Positions 34,423-42,597 of a stretch of DNA of 64,000 nucleotides are shown in pieces (the stretch's first letter is position 1; each line of letters opens with the position of its first letter). Under the pieces are notes generated by a model. That model was not told the origin of the DNA. It saw only the letters and a program-made list of their open reading frames with translations, and searched no databases. Both the position numbers and the translations under genes were made by a program. Origin of the DNA: Komagataeibacter rhaeticus (GTDB lineage Bacteria; Pseudomonadota; Alphaproteobacteria; Acetobacterales; Acetobacteraceae); the NCBI RefSeq assembly GCF_003207855.1, contig NZ_NKTZ01000004.1, positions 248,001-312,000 on the forward strand, in the 5' to 3' direction.

Positions 34423-35787
34423 ATGCCCACAGGCACACAGTTCGGGGCAGATGCCGCGCGGGGGGCAGCCACGTCCTGTAGCTACAGGACGGTCGGCATG
34501 CTGTACCTCGTCATGGCGATCGTGGCGGGCCTGGCGGGTGGCCTGCTTGCCGTGGGCCTGCAGGCCGGCCTGCTGCCACAGGGGCTGCTGGACGCATGGG
34601 CGGGCGGTGATGCGGCGGGGGCGGCGGACCGTATCGCCCGCCGTCATGGCATGATGATGGTGTTCTTCTGTGCGCTGCCGGCGTTGTGTGGCGGGTTCGG
34701 CAACTGGTTCGTGCCGCTTCTGCTGCGGGCCCGCGCGCTGGCCTTCCCGCGCATGGCGCTTGCGGGCTGGGTACTTGTGGCGGCGGGTTTTGTCGCGGTG
34801 CTGGCGGGCCTGTCGCCCGCCGTGGCGCCCCAGGTTTCGGTACTGGCCCTGATTGCCTGGTGTCTGGGCATGCTGCTGCAGGCCATCAACATGGTGGCCA
34901 CGATCCTGAACATGGGACCGATGGGCCAGCGCCTGCGTGACCTGCCCATGTTCGTATGGGCACAGGGCCTTACGGCGATGATGGCTGTCATGGTCATGCC
35001 GGTGCTGGCGGGCGGGCTGACGCGCATCATGCTGGCGGGGGGCGATATGGGCGCGCGGATCGACACGCTGCTGCATGTCTTTGCCGGCCCCGAGATCGCC
35101 CTGCTGCTGCTGCCTTCCATCGGGATCGTGTCACAGGTTGTCGAGACATTTTCCAATGTTCCGCTGCAGATGCCCCGCGTGGTGCTGGGGGCACTGACCG
35201 TCATGTCCGTCGGCGGCGCATCGGTGTGGGTTCATGACCTGCTGCATGGCGGGCTGGAGCACATGCAGGCCCCAGCCGCCATGGTGCAGCTTGGCCTGAT
35301 CGTGCTGCCGGTACTGGCCGTTCTGGTGGCCTGGGGGCGGACGGTGCGCATGGGGCGGGTCCGGGCGTCGGTTCCGATGGAATGGGCGGCGGGGTTCGTG
35401 GCGCTCCTGCTTGCGGGGTCGGTCATGTCGCTGCTGCCCGGTGGCATGGCGGATGTGCATGCGGCCACGCTCTATGCCGCGGTCTTCGCGCTGTTTGCCG
35501 GCTTCTATTACTGGATTGGCAAGATGGTGGGGCATGTTGCCCCTGCTGGTGCCAGCCGCGTGCATTTTGGCCTGACGGCTGGTGGCACGGTGTTGTCGCT
35601 GCTGGCGTTCCATGGCATGGCTGGCGTGCTGGGGGCGGTGCTTATGGGCCTGTCGGTGCTGGTGTTTGCCGGTATCGTGGTGCGGGCGGGGCTGCGGCCG
35701 GCCGAAGCCCTGCCGGATAATTACTGGGGCCCCGGCGCCCGTACGCCGGAATGGCAGGCGCACACGCCCGCCCGTGGGGATGCATGA
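34423..35787 (+). CDS. Degenerate cytochrome c oxidase subunit I homologue (CtaD-like)
   Basis: A 454-residue, about 12-helix membrane protein clearly homologous to CtaD: FFCALPALCGGFGNWFVPL, LPMFVWAQGLTA, VMPVLAGGLT and FALFAGFYYWIGKM. Compared from memory with Paracoccus CtaD, both low-spin heme histidines are kept (His75, His346). The binuclear centre is gone: the HPEVY histidine and tyrosine are Gly222 and Ala226, the CuB HH pair is His271-Asp272, the heme a3 ligand is Asp344, and the K-channel lysine is absent. It is ~80-100 residues shorter than true subunit I. The ATG at 34423 has GGAG 8 nt upstream. It overlaps ctaB. It cannot be a normal oxidase; a single-heme protein or assembly/heme-handling role is inferred. 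Confidence 0.85.
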   Translation: MPTGTQFGADAARGAATSCSYRTVGMLYLVMAIVAGLAGGLLAVGLQAGLLPQGLLDAWAGGDAAGAADRIARRHGMMMVFFCALPALCGGFGNWFVPLLLRARALAFPRMALAGWVLVAAGFVAVLAGLSPAVAPQVSVLALIAWCLGMLLQAINMVATILNMGPMGQRLRDLPMFVWAQGLTAMMAVMVMPVLAGGLTRIMLAGGDMGARIDTLLHVFAGPEIALLLLPSIGIVSQVVETFSNVPLQMPRVVLGALTVMSVGGASVWVHDLLHGGLEHMQAPAAMVQLGLIVLPVLAVLVAWGRTVRMGRVRASVPMEWAAGFVALLLAGSVMSLLPGGMADVHAATLYAAVFALFAGFYYWIGKMVGHVAPAGASRVHFGLTAGGTVLSLLAFHGMAGVLGAVLMGLSVLVFAGIVVRAGLRPAEALPDNYWGPGARTPEWQAHTPARGDA

Positions 35788-36749
35788 GCATGAGCGGTTC
35801 CGCCACACTGCCCGGTGCGCCTGAGGGCGCGGGCCTGACCTATGATGCCAGCCGTGTCGGTACTGATGCGCGCGACTGGCTGGCACTGCTCAAGCCGCGT
35901 GTCATCTCGCTTGTCGTGTTCACGGGGGCGGCGGGACTGGCCATGGCGCCGGGGCCGCTCAACCCGCTGGTGGCGGCGGTCAGCATCCTGTGCATCTGCA
36001 TGGCGTCGGGGGCGGCGGGTGCCATCAACATGTGGTACGACCGTGATATCGATGCGGTGATGAAGCGCACCGTGACCCGTCCCATCCCCGACGGGCGGAT
36101 CAGGCCGGAGGCCGCACTGGGTTACGGTATCGGCCTGTCGGTTGCCTCCGTTATCCTGATGTGGCTTGCAACGAATGCGCTGGCGGCGGGCATCCTTGCC
36201 TTTTCCATCTTCTTCTATGCCGTGATCTATACGATGTGGCTCAAACGCTCCACGCCGCAGAACATCGTGATCGGTGGGGCCGCGGGCGCCTTCCCGCCCA
36301 TGATCGGGTGGGCTGCGGCCACGGGTTCCATGGCGGTGATGCCGGTGGTGATGTTCGGCATCATCTTCCTGTGGACGCCACCGCATTTCTGGTCCCTCTC
36401 GCTTTATGCGTGCAAGGATTACGGGCGGGCGGGCATCCCCATGCTGCCGGTGGTCAGGGGGGCGCGCCATACCCGCTGGCAGATCCTGTGGTACACCATC
36501 ATCTTGACTGCCGTCTCGCTTGTGCCGTCCTTTCTGCACCTGGCGGGCTGGCTTTATACGGGTGTTGCCAGTGTGCTGGGGGCGGGGTTCATCTACTGCG
36601 CCATTCAGGTACTGCGCGACAGGCAGGATGCCAACGGGGTCAGCCTGACAGGGGATGGGGCGGCGCGGCGGTCGTTCCGTTATTCGCTGGCCTATCTGTT
36701 TTTCCTGTTCTGTGGCCTGCTGGCCGATCATGCCTTTATCGTCCACTGA
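35784..36749 (+). CDS. ctaB: Protoheme IX farnesyltransferase (heme O synthase)
   Basis: A 321-residue UbiA-family prenyltransferase that adds farnesyl to heme B to give heme O. The first Asp-rich motif is NMWYDRDIDAVMKRT, the second is YACKDYGRAGIPMLP, and about eight transmembrane helices are predicted. The ATG overlaps the CtaD-like stop by 4 nt (ATGA). Heme O is needed by the bo3 ubiquinol oxidase of acetic acid bacteria, which would explain why ctaB is kept although a complete aa3 operon is not present here. Confidence 0.96.
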   Translation: MSMSGSATLPGAPEGAGLTYDASRVGTDARDWLALLKPRVISLVVFTGAAGLAMAPGPLNPLVAAVSILCICMASGAAGAINMWYDRDIDAVMKRTVTRPIPDGRIRPEAALGYGIGLSVASVILMWLATNALAAGILAFSIFFYAVIYTMWLKRSTPQNIVIGGAAGAFPPMIGWAAATGSMAVMPVVMFGIIFLWTPPHFWSLSLYACKDYGRAGIPMLPVVRGARHTRWQILWYTIILTAVSLVPSFLHLAGWLYTGVASVLGAGFIYCAIQVLRDRQDANGVSLTGDGAARRSFRYSLAYLFFLFCGLLADHAFIVH

Positions 36750-36784
36750 CGGGACCATTTCTTACCCATAGGGAGTTCGAGCTG

Positions 36785-36934
36785 ATGGATCAGGTGCCAA
36801 CACCGGGCCAGATTACGCCACAGATGGAAGCACGGGAGGCGATGCGCCGCCATGCGGGGCGCATCCGGGGCGTGGCCCTTGCGCTTTCGGCGCTGGCGGT
36901 CATCCTGTATGCGCTGAGTCTGGCACATCTGTAA
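36785..36934 (+). CDS. Small single-span membrane protein, CoxF-like
   Basis: A 49-residue protein: a charged N-terminal half (MEAREAMRRHAGRIRG) and one C-terminal transmembrane helix (VALALSALAVILYALSLAHL). Length, layout and position directly after ctaB match CoxF, the small protein found between ctaB and ctaG in alphaproteobacterial aa3 oxidase operons. GGGAG at 36771-36775 lies 9 nt before the ATG. No ctaG, ctaE or ctaC follows. CoxF itself has no defined function. Confidence 0.75.
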   Translation: MDQVPTPGQITPQMEAREAMRRHAGRIRGVALALSALAVILYALSLAHL

Positions 36935-36982
36935 AAGACCGTTTGATAAGTCAGTTCATGATAACGCTTTAAAATTAATGAA

Positions 36983-37051
36983 GTTTTTGGTGAAGCTTTT
37001 TGCAAAAGCTTCGAAAGAACGCTGTCTTTTTAAAAAAGACAGCGTTTTTTT
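36983..37051 (+). repeat. Double-hairpin dispersed repeat, copy B, acting as terminator
   Basis: TTTTTGGTGAAGC, a first hairpin (AAGCTTTT/AAAAGCTT), then a second with perfect 11-bp arms CGCTGTCTTTT (37020-37030) and AAAAGACAGCG (37034-37044) followed by seven T. The second stem differs in sequence from copies A, C and E (GCCGCC type) but keeps full pairing. It lies after the CoxF-like gene, convergent with the Tim44-like gene. In the gene-free stretch 36935-37304, this repeat and the terminator at 37247 are the only structures I see; 37053-37246 shows nothing recognisable. Confidence 0.88.
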
Positions 37052-37246
37052 ATGGGCAGGTTTCCGGAACGGTCCGCAGGCGCGACGGTGCCCGGTTTCT
37101 GATCATGCTGCCCGGCTTTGCCATTCCGCAGATTGATGCATGCCGGTCCTGTTTTCATGGGCCAGCCGACCTGCCGGGCGCTTCCTGGCCAGCCGCGGGA
37201 TTATGGGTATGGGTGCCAGCCGGGCCGCGCCTGTGGTCCGGTCATG

Positions 37247-37275
37247 AAAAAGGCCCGCATCGGGTGATGCGGGCC
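37247..37275 (-). terminator. Intrinsic terminator of the Tim44-like gene
   Basis: On the minus strand a 10-bp stem GGCCCGCATC/GATGCGGGCC with a 4-nt loop, followed by TTTTT (37251-37247). It starts about 30 nt after the stop codon at 37305. Confidence 0.88.
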
Positions 37276-37304
37276 TGTTCCGGTCCGGGGGCAGGCGCCG
37301 CCGG

Positions 37305-38279
37305 TCAGTGGCGCGTCTGCTGGATGGCGGAAAGCAGCCAGGTGCCCGTACCCGCCGCGCGGACGAAAGTCCACAGTTCGGCCACGGTGGTGCGGTTGGC
37401 CGGGTCCCCGTCAATTACGCGGCCGGTCATGTCCGTGGTGATGTCGATCATGGAATACTGCATGGCCACGGTTGCGTAATCCATGCCATTCTCACGCCAG
37501 CTTTCCACCAGATCGCCGCGTTCGAAACGTATGTCGGACACCACGTTGCGCGCGCCACGGCTGGCCAGCTCGCTTAGCTGGTTGTTGAAGTAGGACACCA
37601 TTTCCGGCGTGGCCATGTGCTGCATGGCGGCCACGTTCTGCTGGCTCCATGCGGTCTGGATATTGATCAGCGCCTGCTGGAAGGCCTGGTAATCCGCCGC
37701 CGTAATGGCCACCCCCACGGGCTGCCCGCCACCACGCGCGCTCCCCCCGCCAACCGGGGCGGCACCGGGGGAAAACGGGCTGCTGACGGTGTTCCCCGCT
37801 GCCCTGCCGCTGAAACGGCGGATGGCCCACCGCACGATGAAGAATACGAGTGCCAGCTGGATCAGCAGGCCCAGGAAGCCACTGCCCCCCATGCCCGAGC
37901 CGAACATGCCATGGCCAAACACCATGCCAAACAGCCCGGCACCGATCAGCCCCCCCATGAACCCGCTCATGAACGGATGGCGGGGGCGGGCCATGGCCAT
38001 GCTGGCCGCGCCGGCCCCAAAGGGTGCCCGTGCGCCATAGGCCGCATCGGGCTGGCGTGGCGTCATGGTGCGCTGGAAGGGCATGGCCCCCATCGGTGCG
38101 GTCTGGGAGGGAGCCGGCGCGCTGTAGGTGCGTGAACCACGGCTGCCCATGGACATGCCGCCGCCTGCGCGGGCATCGGCATCATGCGGATGGGCCAGCA
38201 GTGGCAGCATGGTCAGGGCCGCGCTGGCGGCGAGGACGATGCTTTTACGCGGCATCAGGCGCGAAGGATCTTTTTTCAT
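37305..38279 (-). CDS. Tim44-like domain protein with signal peptide and Gly/Met-rich linker
   Basis: A 324-residue protein. The N-terminal segment (KSIVLAASAALTMLPLLAHP) is a signal peptide or anchor. A Gly/Ser/Ala-rich linker follows, then a glycine/methionine-rich hydrophobic stretch (FMGGLIGAGLFGMVFGHG) plus a membrane helix (GLLIQLALVFFIVRWAIRRF). The C-terminal Tim44-like domain is at about 190-320 (FQQALINIQTAWSQQN, MATPEMVSYFNNQLSELASRG). Such proteins, related to mitochondrial Tim44 and MRPL45, are membrane-associated and of unknown bacterial role. It has its own terminator. Confidence 0.85.
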   Translation of the reverse strand: MKKDPSRLMPRKSIVLAASAALTMLPLLAHPHDADARAGGGMSMGSRGSRTYSAPAPSQTAPMGAMPFQRTMTPRQPDAAYGARAPFGAGAASMAMARPRHPFMSGFMGGLIGAGLFGMVFGHGMFGSGMGGSGFLGLLIQLALVFFIVRWAIRRFSGRAAGNTVSSPFSPGAAPVGGGSARGGGQPVGVAITAADYQAFQQALINIQTAWSQQNVAAMQHMATPEMVSYFNNQLSELASRGARNVVSDIRFERGDLVESWRENGMDYATVAMQYSMIDITTDMTGRVIDGDPANRTTVAELWTFVRAAGTGTWLLSAIQQTRH

Positions 38280-38365
38280 CTGGGTCAGGGTATCTGCAAT
38301 CCTGTGTCGGAACCATCTTTATCCGTGCGGCCTGCGTGGGATCGGGCCGCCTGTTACAGATATAA

Positions 38366-38403
38366 GCAGGCCCGTGCCCCGAAAACAGGGGCAACGGGCC
38401 TGC
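38366..38403 (-). terminator. Long hairpin terminator after pmbA
   Basis: A 15-bp stem with one bulged A: GCAGGCCCGTGCCCC (38366-38380) against GGGGC plus ACGGGCCTGC (38388-38403), loop GAAAACA. On the minus strand it is followed by TTATAT. It lies 30 nt past the pmbA stop. Confidence 0.65.
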
Positions 38404-38433
38404 AGAAACATGAAATCACGGAAAGGGTAACGA

Positions 38434-39774
38434 TCAGGCCCCGGCAATCATCATGTCATCAATGCGGATGGTGGGGGCATTGGTGGCCATGCGGAAGCCC
38501 AGGTCACTGGCCGGGACCAGACGGGCGAACATGTCATTGAGATTGCCCGCCACCGTCAGTTCCGCCACCGGCTCGGCCAGTATGCCGTCCCGGATCATGA
38601 AGCCCGCCGCGCCACGGCTGTAGTCACCGGTAATGCCGTTGATGGCGGACCCCATCAGTTCGGTCACGTAGATGCCCTCCGCAATATCCGCCATCAGCTC
38701 GGCGGGCGTCAGGCGGCCGGGCCGCATGTGCATGTTGCCCAGCGACGGCGCGGGCGGCCCTGACGTGCCCCGGCTGGCGCAGCCTGTGGGCGCAAGCCCG
38801 AGCTGCCGGGCGGAGCGGGAGTCCAGCGCCCATGTTTTCAGCACGCCATCCTCGACCAGCGTGCGGGTGGCGGTCAGCATGCCTTCGCCATCAAACGGAC
38901 GGGCACCGGGACCACGCACGCGGCGCGGGTCATCGATGATGGTGACGTCCGCGGGCATGATCCGCTCCCCCATCCTGTCCTTGAGGAAAGAGGTGCCGCG
39001 CGCGATGGCGATGCCGTTGATCGCGCCCGACAGATGGCCCAGCATGCTGGTGGAGATACGCGGGTCCAGCACGATGGGCAGCCGGCCGGTGCGCGGGCGT
39101 ACCGGGTTGAGGCGGGCGACCGTGCGTTCCCCCGCATTCCGGCCGATCAGGGCCGCGTCCTCCAGATCGGACAGGTGGACGGCGGAGTGGTAGTCGTAGT
39201 CACGCACCATCTTCGTGCCGCTGCCCGCAACCGCGCTGGCCGAGACGGAATGGCTGGTGCGGGCATAACGGCCGGAAAAGCCGGCCGAGGTCATCAGGAT
39301 GATGTCCGACAGGCCAAAGCTGGCGGACGCGCCATTGCTGTTGGAAATGCCCGCGACCGACAGCGCCGCGTCCTCGGCCGCGCGGGCACGGTCGACCAGA
39401 TCGGCGGTGCCGGGGGCTGCCGGGTCGAACAGGTCCAGCCCGGTGGCGTCGGCAAAGCCCTTTTCCGCCGCGTCGCACAGCCCGGCAAAACGGTCCTCGG
39501 GCACGACGCGGGCCATGGCCACGGCGCGTTCGGCCAGCGTGTCGAACCGCGTGGGATCAAGGGCGGTGGCCGAGACAATGGCCGCGCGCTGGCCCACGAA
39601 GACCCGCAGCCCCAGGTCGCATGTCTCGGAGCGTTCAAGGTCCTCGGTGCGGCCGTTACGCACCTGCGCGCCATGGGCGGTGCGGCTGACGTATATGGCG
39701 TCCGCCGCATCGGCACCGGCGGCGCGGGCGCGGGCGATCAGGGTGCTGATCAGGTCAAGCGGTTCGGAACTCAT
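38434..39774 (-). CDS. pmbA: Metalloprotease PmbA/TldE
   Basis: A 446-residue TldD/PmbA family protein that works with TldD as a heterodimeric peptidase (known substrates include microcin B17 precursor and CcdA). The PmbA type is shown by the N-terminal VRNGRTEDLERSETCDLGLRVFVG, the middle HLSGAINGIAIARGTSFL and the C-terminal GNMHMRPG and GITGDYSRGAAGFMIRDG. The TldD partner, which carries the zinc motif, is not in this window. The ATG overlaps the M16 peptidase stop by 4 nt. Confidence 0.93.
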   Translation of the reverse strand: MSSEPLDLISTLIARARAAGADAADAIYVSRTAHGAQVRNGRTEDLERSETCDLGLRVFVGQRAAIVSATALDPTRFDTLAERAVAMARVVPEDRFAGLCDAAEKGFADATGLDLFDPAAPGTADLVDRARAAEDAALSVAGISNSNGASASFGLSDIILMTSAGFSGRYARTSHSVSASAVAGSGTKMVRDYDYHSAVHLSDLEDAALIGRNAGERTVARLNPVRPRTGRLPIVLDPRISTSMLGHLSGAINGIAIARGTSFLKDRMGERIMPADVTIIDDPRRVRGPGARPFDGEGMLTATRTLVEDGVLKTWALDSRSARQLGLAPTGCASRGTSGPPAPSLGNMHMRPGRLTPAELMADIAEGIYVTELMGSAINGITGDYSRGAAGFMIRDGILAEPVAELTVAGNLNDMFARLVPASDLGFRMATNAPTIRIDDMMIAGA

Positions 39775-41036
39775 GCCGCCAGCGCTCCTGCAATGCTGTC
39801 AAGCGAGGGGACGTGGCTGACCGGCCCCAGCGAGGCCAGCGTCGGCCGGCCGCTGAAGATGCGGGTGGCGACGCGCTGCACGTCCGCGATGGTGACGGCG
39901 TCGATGCGCCGCACGGTCTCGGCTGTCGGGATCAGGCGATCGAAGATCTGGAGCTGGCGGGCAAGCTGCTCGCACCGGCTGCCCGTGCTTTCCAGCGACA
40001 TGAGCAGCGAGGACTTGAGCTGTGCCCGCGCCCGCGCCAGTTCGGCCGCGTTGACCGTATGGCGCACCTTGCGCAGTTCCTCCAGTGTTACGGGTACCAG
40101 GTCGGCCACCTGTGCCTCGCCCGTGCCGGCATAGATGCCGAACAGCCCGCCCTGACGGAAGGGCGCGTTGAAGGAATAGACCGAATAGACCAGCCCGCGT
40201 TTTTCACGGATTTCCTGAAACAGGCGTGAGGACATGCCCCCGCCCAGCAGGGTGGAAAGCAGCAGGGCAGGGTAATAATCCACGTCGCCATAGGGCATGG
40301 AGGGAAAGCCCAGCACGATATGCGCCTGGTCCAGGTCGCGTTCGCGCGTGAACGCCCCGCCCACGTAGTTGACGGCGGGCTGCGGCGGCACGGTGCCGGT
40401 GGGCAGGTCGGCGAAATGGCGCTGCACCAGATCCACCACGCGGGCATGCTCAAGGTTGCCCGCCGCCGCGATAATGGTGTTGCCAGCCGTGTAATGGGTG
40501 CCCATGTAGTTGACCAGCGTCGCGCGCGACATGCCCTGGATACCGGCTTCGGTGCCCAACGTGGGGCGGCCCATCGCCTGATCGGGGAAGGCGGTTTCCT
40601 GGAAATGGTCGAACACGATGTCATCCGGCGTGTCGTTGGCCTGTCCGATTTCCTGCAGGATCACGCCGCGCTCGCGCTCCAGCTCATCGGGTGCCAGGCT
40701 GCTGTGGGTCAGGATATCGCCAATGATGTCCGCGCCCAGATCAAGGTTTTCCTTGAGCAGCTTGACGTAATAGGCCGTGTGCTCGCGCGCGGTGTAGGCG
40801 TTGATGTGGCCACCCACATTCTCGATTTCCTCCGCGATGCCTGCGGCGGTGCGGGTGCTGGTGCCCTTGAAGGCCATATGCTCCAGAAAATGGGAGACCC
40901 CGTTTTCGGGCGTGGTTTCATTGCAGGTGCCCGCGGCGACATACGCCCCGAGGGAGACGGTCTCCACCCTGTCCATCCGTTCGGTCACGATGGTCAGGCC
41001 GGAGTCCAGTCGGGTCACATTGATCAGGTCGGTCAT
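39771..41036 (-). CDS. M16 family zinc peptidase (processing-peptidase type)
   Basis: A 421-residue insulinase-fold peptidase. The inverted zinc motif HFLEH (His49, Glu52, His53) and the third ligand Glu129 (ILQEIGQ) have the normal 75-residue separation; a second M16 domain follows (about 185-400). It resembles mitochondrial processing peptidase beta and bacterial PqqL/YmxG-type enzymes and contains the RxxY-like region expected of active subunits. It lies 77 nt downstream of thrC, an order frequent in alphaproteobacteria. Confidence 0.93.
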   Translation of the reverse strand: MTDLINVTRLDSGLTIVTERMDRVETVSLGAYVAAGTCNETTPENGVSHFLEHMAFKGTSTRTAAGIAEEIENVGGHINAYTAREHTAYYVKLLKENLDLGADIIGDILTHSSLAPDELERERGVILQEIGQANDTPDDIVFDHFQETAFPDQAMGRPTLGTEAGIQGMSRATLVNYMGTHYTAGNTIIAAAGNLEHARVVDLVQRHFADLPTGTVPPQPAVNYVGGAFTRERDLDQAHIVLGFPSMPYGDVDYYPALLLSTLLGGGMSSRLFQEIREKRGLVYSVYSFNAPFRQGGLFGIYAGTGEAQVADLVPVTLEELRKVRHTVNAAELARARAQLKSSLLMSLESTGSRCEQLARQLQIFDRLIPTAETVRRIDAVTIADVQRVATRIFSGRPTLASLGPVSHVPSLDSIAGALAA

Positions 41037-41113
41037 GCTGGTCCTGCGGGCGGCAGGATGCGCAACTGCATCCCTGCCGCCCCTTGTTTGCTTGAAAAAT
41101 GGGAAAGGGGCGG

Positions 41114-42520
41114 TCAGCCGGTGGGCGTATTGGCCAGAACGGCGGCGCGCACCCGGTCCTCGATCACGCCCAGATCGGCAGGCACCACGCTGTAGCGCTC
41201 GGGCCGGTCATACAGGTCGGCCAGCGCGGCGGGCAGGGCGGGGCGGATGCCGGTTGCCTGCGCCATGGCATCGGGGAATTTGGCGGGATGCGCGGTGGCC
41301 ATGGCCACCATGGGAATCCCGGCCTCACGGAAGGTGCGCCCCGCCGCGATGCCGATGGCCGTGTGCGGGTCGGCCAGATAATGGCTGCGGGCGTTGAGCG
41401 TGCGGATTTCCGCCTCCGTTGCCGCATCATCAAGCGACAGGCCATGGAACAGCGCATTGGCCCTGTCCCATACGGGGGTGGAGACCTTCATGACCCCGGT
41501 CTTGCGGAAGTCGGTCATGATGCGCGCGCATTCGGTGGCGTTGCGGTCCAGCAGTTCGAACAGCAGGCGCTCGAAATTGGAGGAGACCTGGATATCCATC
41601 GAGGGCGACAGGCTGGGCACCACGCCGTGGATGCTCATGTCATTCTCGTTAAGGAAGCGCGAGAGGATGTCGTTGCGGTTGGAGCCCACGCACAGCGCGC
41701 GGATGGGCAGGCCCATGCGGCGGGCGACCCATGCGGCCAGCACGTTGCCGAAATTGCCGGTGGGCACGGCAAACGACACTTCCCGGTCCGGCGCGCCCAG
41801 CGCAAGGGCGGCATAGACGTAATAGGGCACCTGCGCTGCGATGCGCGCCCAGTTGATGGAATTGACCGCGGAGAGGTGCATGTCGGTGCGGAAGGGCAGG
41901 TCGGCGAACATCGCCTTGACCAGGTCCTGGCAGTCATCGAACGTGCCCTGCACGGCCAGGTTGGTCACGTTGGGTTCCAGTACCGTGGTCATCTGCCTGC
42001 GCTGGACTTCCGATGTGCGGCCCTCGGGGTGCAGGATCACGACCTGCAGGCGCTCGCGCCCCCGACAGGCTTCGATCGCGGCCGATCCCGTATCGCCCGA
42101 AGTGGCGCCCACGATGGTCACCTTCTCGTTGCGTTCGGTCAGCACATGGTCGAACAGGCGGCCCAGCAGCTGCATGGCCATGTCCTTGAAGGCCAGCGTG
42201 GGGCCGTGGAACAGTTCCTGCACGAACAGCCCGTCCTCCACCTGTGTCAGCGGTACGATGGCGGGGTGGTCGAATCGGCTGTAGGCGTCGCGGCACAGCC
42301 CCAGCAGCACGTCATGCGTGATCGACCCTTCGGCAAAGGGGGCGATGATGCGGGCGGCAAGTTCCGGGTAGGGCAGGTCGCGCAGGGCACGCCACTCGGT
42401 GACCGGGAATTCAGGCCAGCTTTCCGGCAGGTACAGGCCACCGTTCTCTGCCAGCCCCGCCAGCAGAACGGACGAAAAATCGCGGACGGGGGCATTCCCC
42501 CGGGTAGAAATATAGCGCAT
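41114..42520 (-). CDS. thrC: Threonine synthase
   Basis: A 468-residue PLP enzyme converting O-phosphohomoserine to threonine. The N-terminus MRYISTRGNAPVRDFSSVLLAGLAENGGLYLPE is the type II ThrC start (20-residue core shown only in part here), the PLP lysine lies in GPTLAFKDMAMQ, and VGATSGDTGSAAIEA is the phosphate loop. The ATG at 42520 is used; 15 upstream codons are open but off the family start. Confidence 0.96.
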   Translation of the reverse strand: MRYISTRGNAPVRDFSSVLLAGLAENGGLYLPESWPEFPVTEWRALRDLPYPELAARIIAPFAEGSITHDVLLGLCRDAYSRFDHPAIVPLTQVEDGLFVQELFHGPTLAFKDMAMQLLGRLFDHVLTERNEKVTIVGATSGDTGSAAIEACRGRERLQVVILHPEGRTSEVQRRQMTTVLEPNVTNLAVQGTFDDCQDLVKAMFADLPFRTDMHLSAVNSINWARIAAQVPYYVYAALALGAPDREVSFAVPTGNFGNVLAAWVARRMGLPIRALCVGSNRNDILSRFLNENDMSIHGVVPSLSPSMDIQVSSNFERLLFELLDRNATECARIMTDFRKTGVMKVSTPVWDRANALFHGLSLDDAATEAEIRTLNARSHYLADPHTAIGIAAGRTFREAGIPMVAMATAHPAKFPDAMAQATGIRPALPAALADLYDRPERYSVVPADLGVIEDRVRAAVLANTPTG

Positions 42521-42559
42521 TGCACCATCATAATCCCAACCGCCGCGCGCGCGAAGGGG

Positions 42560-42579
42560 GCGCATGCGCCGGCATGCGC
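42560..42579. repeat. Perfect hairpin between thrC and the Yellow-like gene
   Basis: GCGCATGC (42560-42567), loop GCCG, GCATGCGC (42572-42579). It lies between the end of the secreted protein gene and thrC, about 40 nt upstream of thrC. No T-run, so attenuation or RNA processing is more likely than simple termination. Confidence 0.45.
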
Positions 42580-42597
42580 AATTCCCCGCGTGGCGTG

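Noticed and set aside
36161-36784. Open frame overlapping ctaB and running into the CoxF-like gene
   Set aside because: Out of frame with ctaB and without motifs; only the last 49 codons from the ATG at 36785, which has its own ribosome binding site, are accepted.
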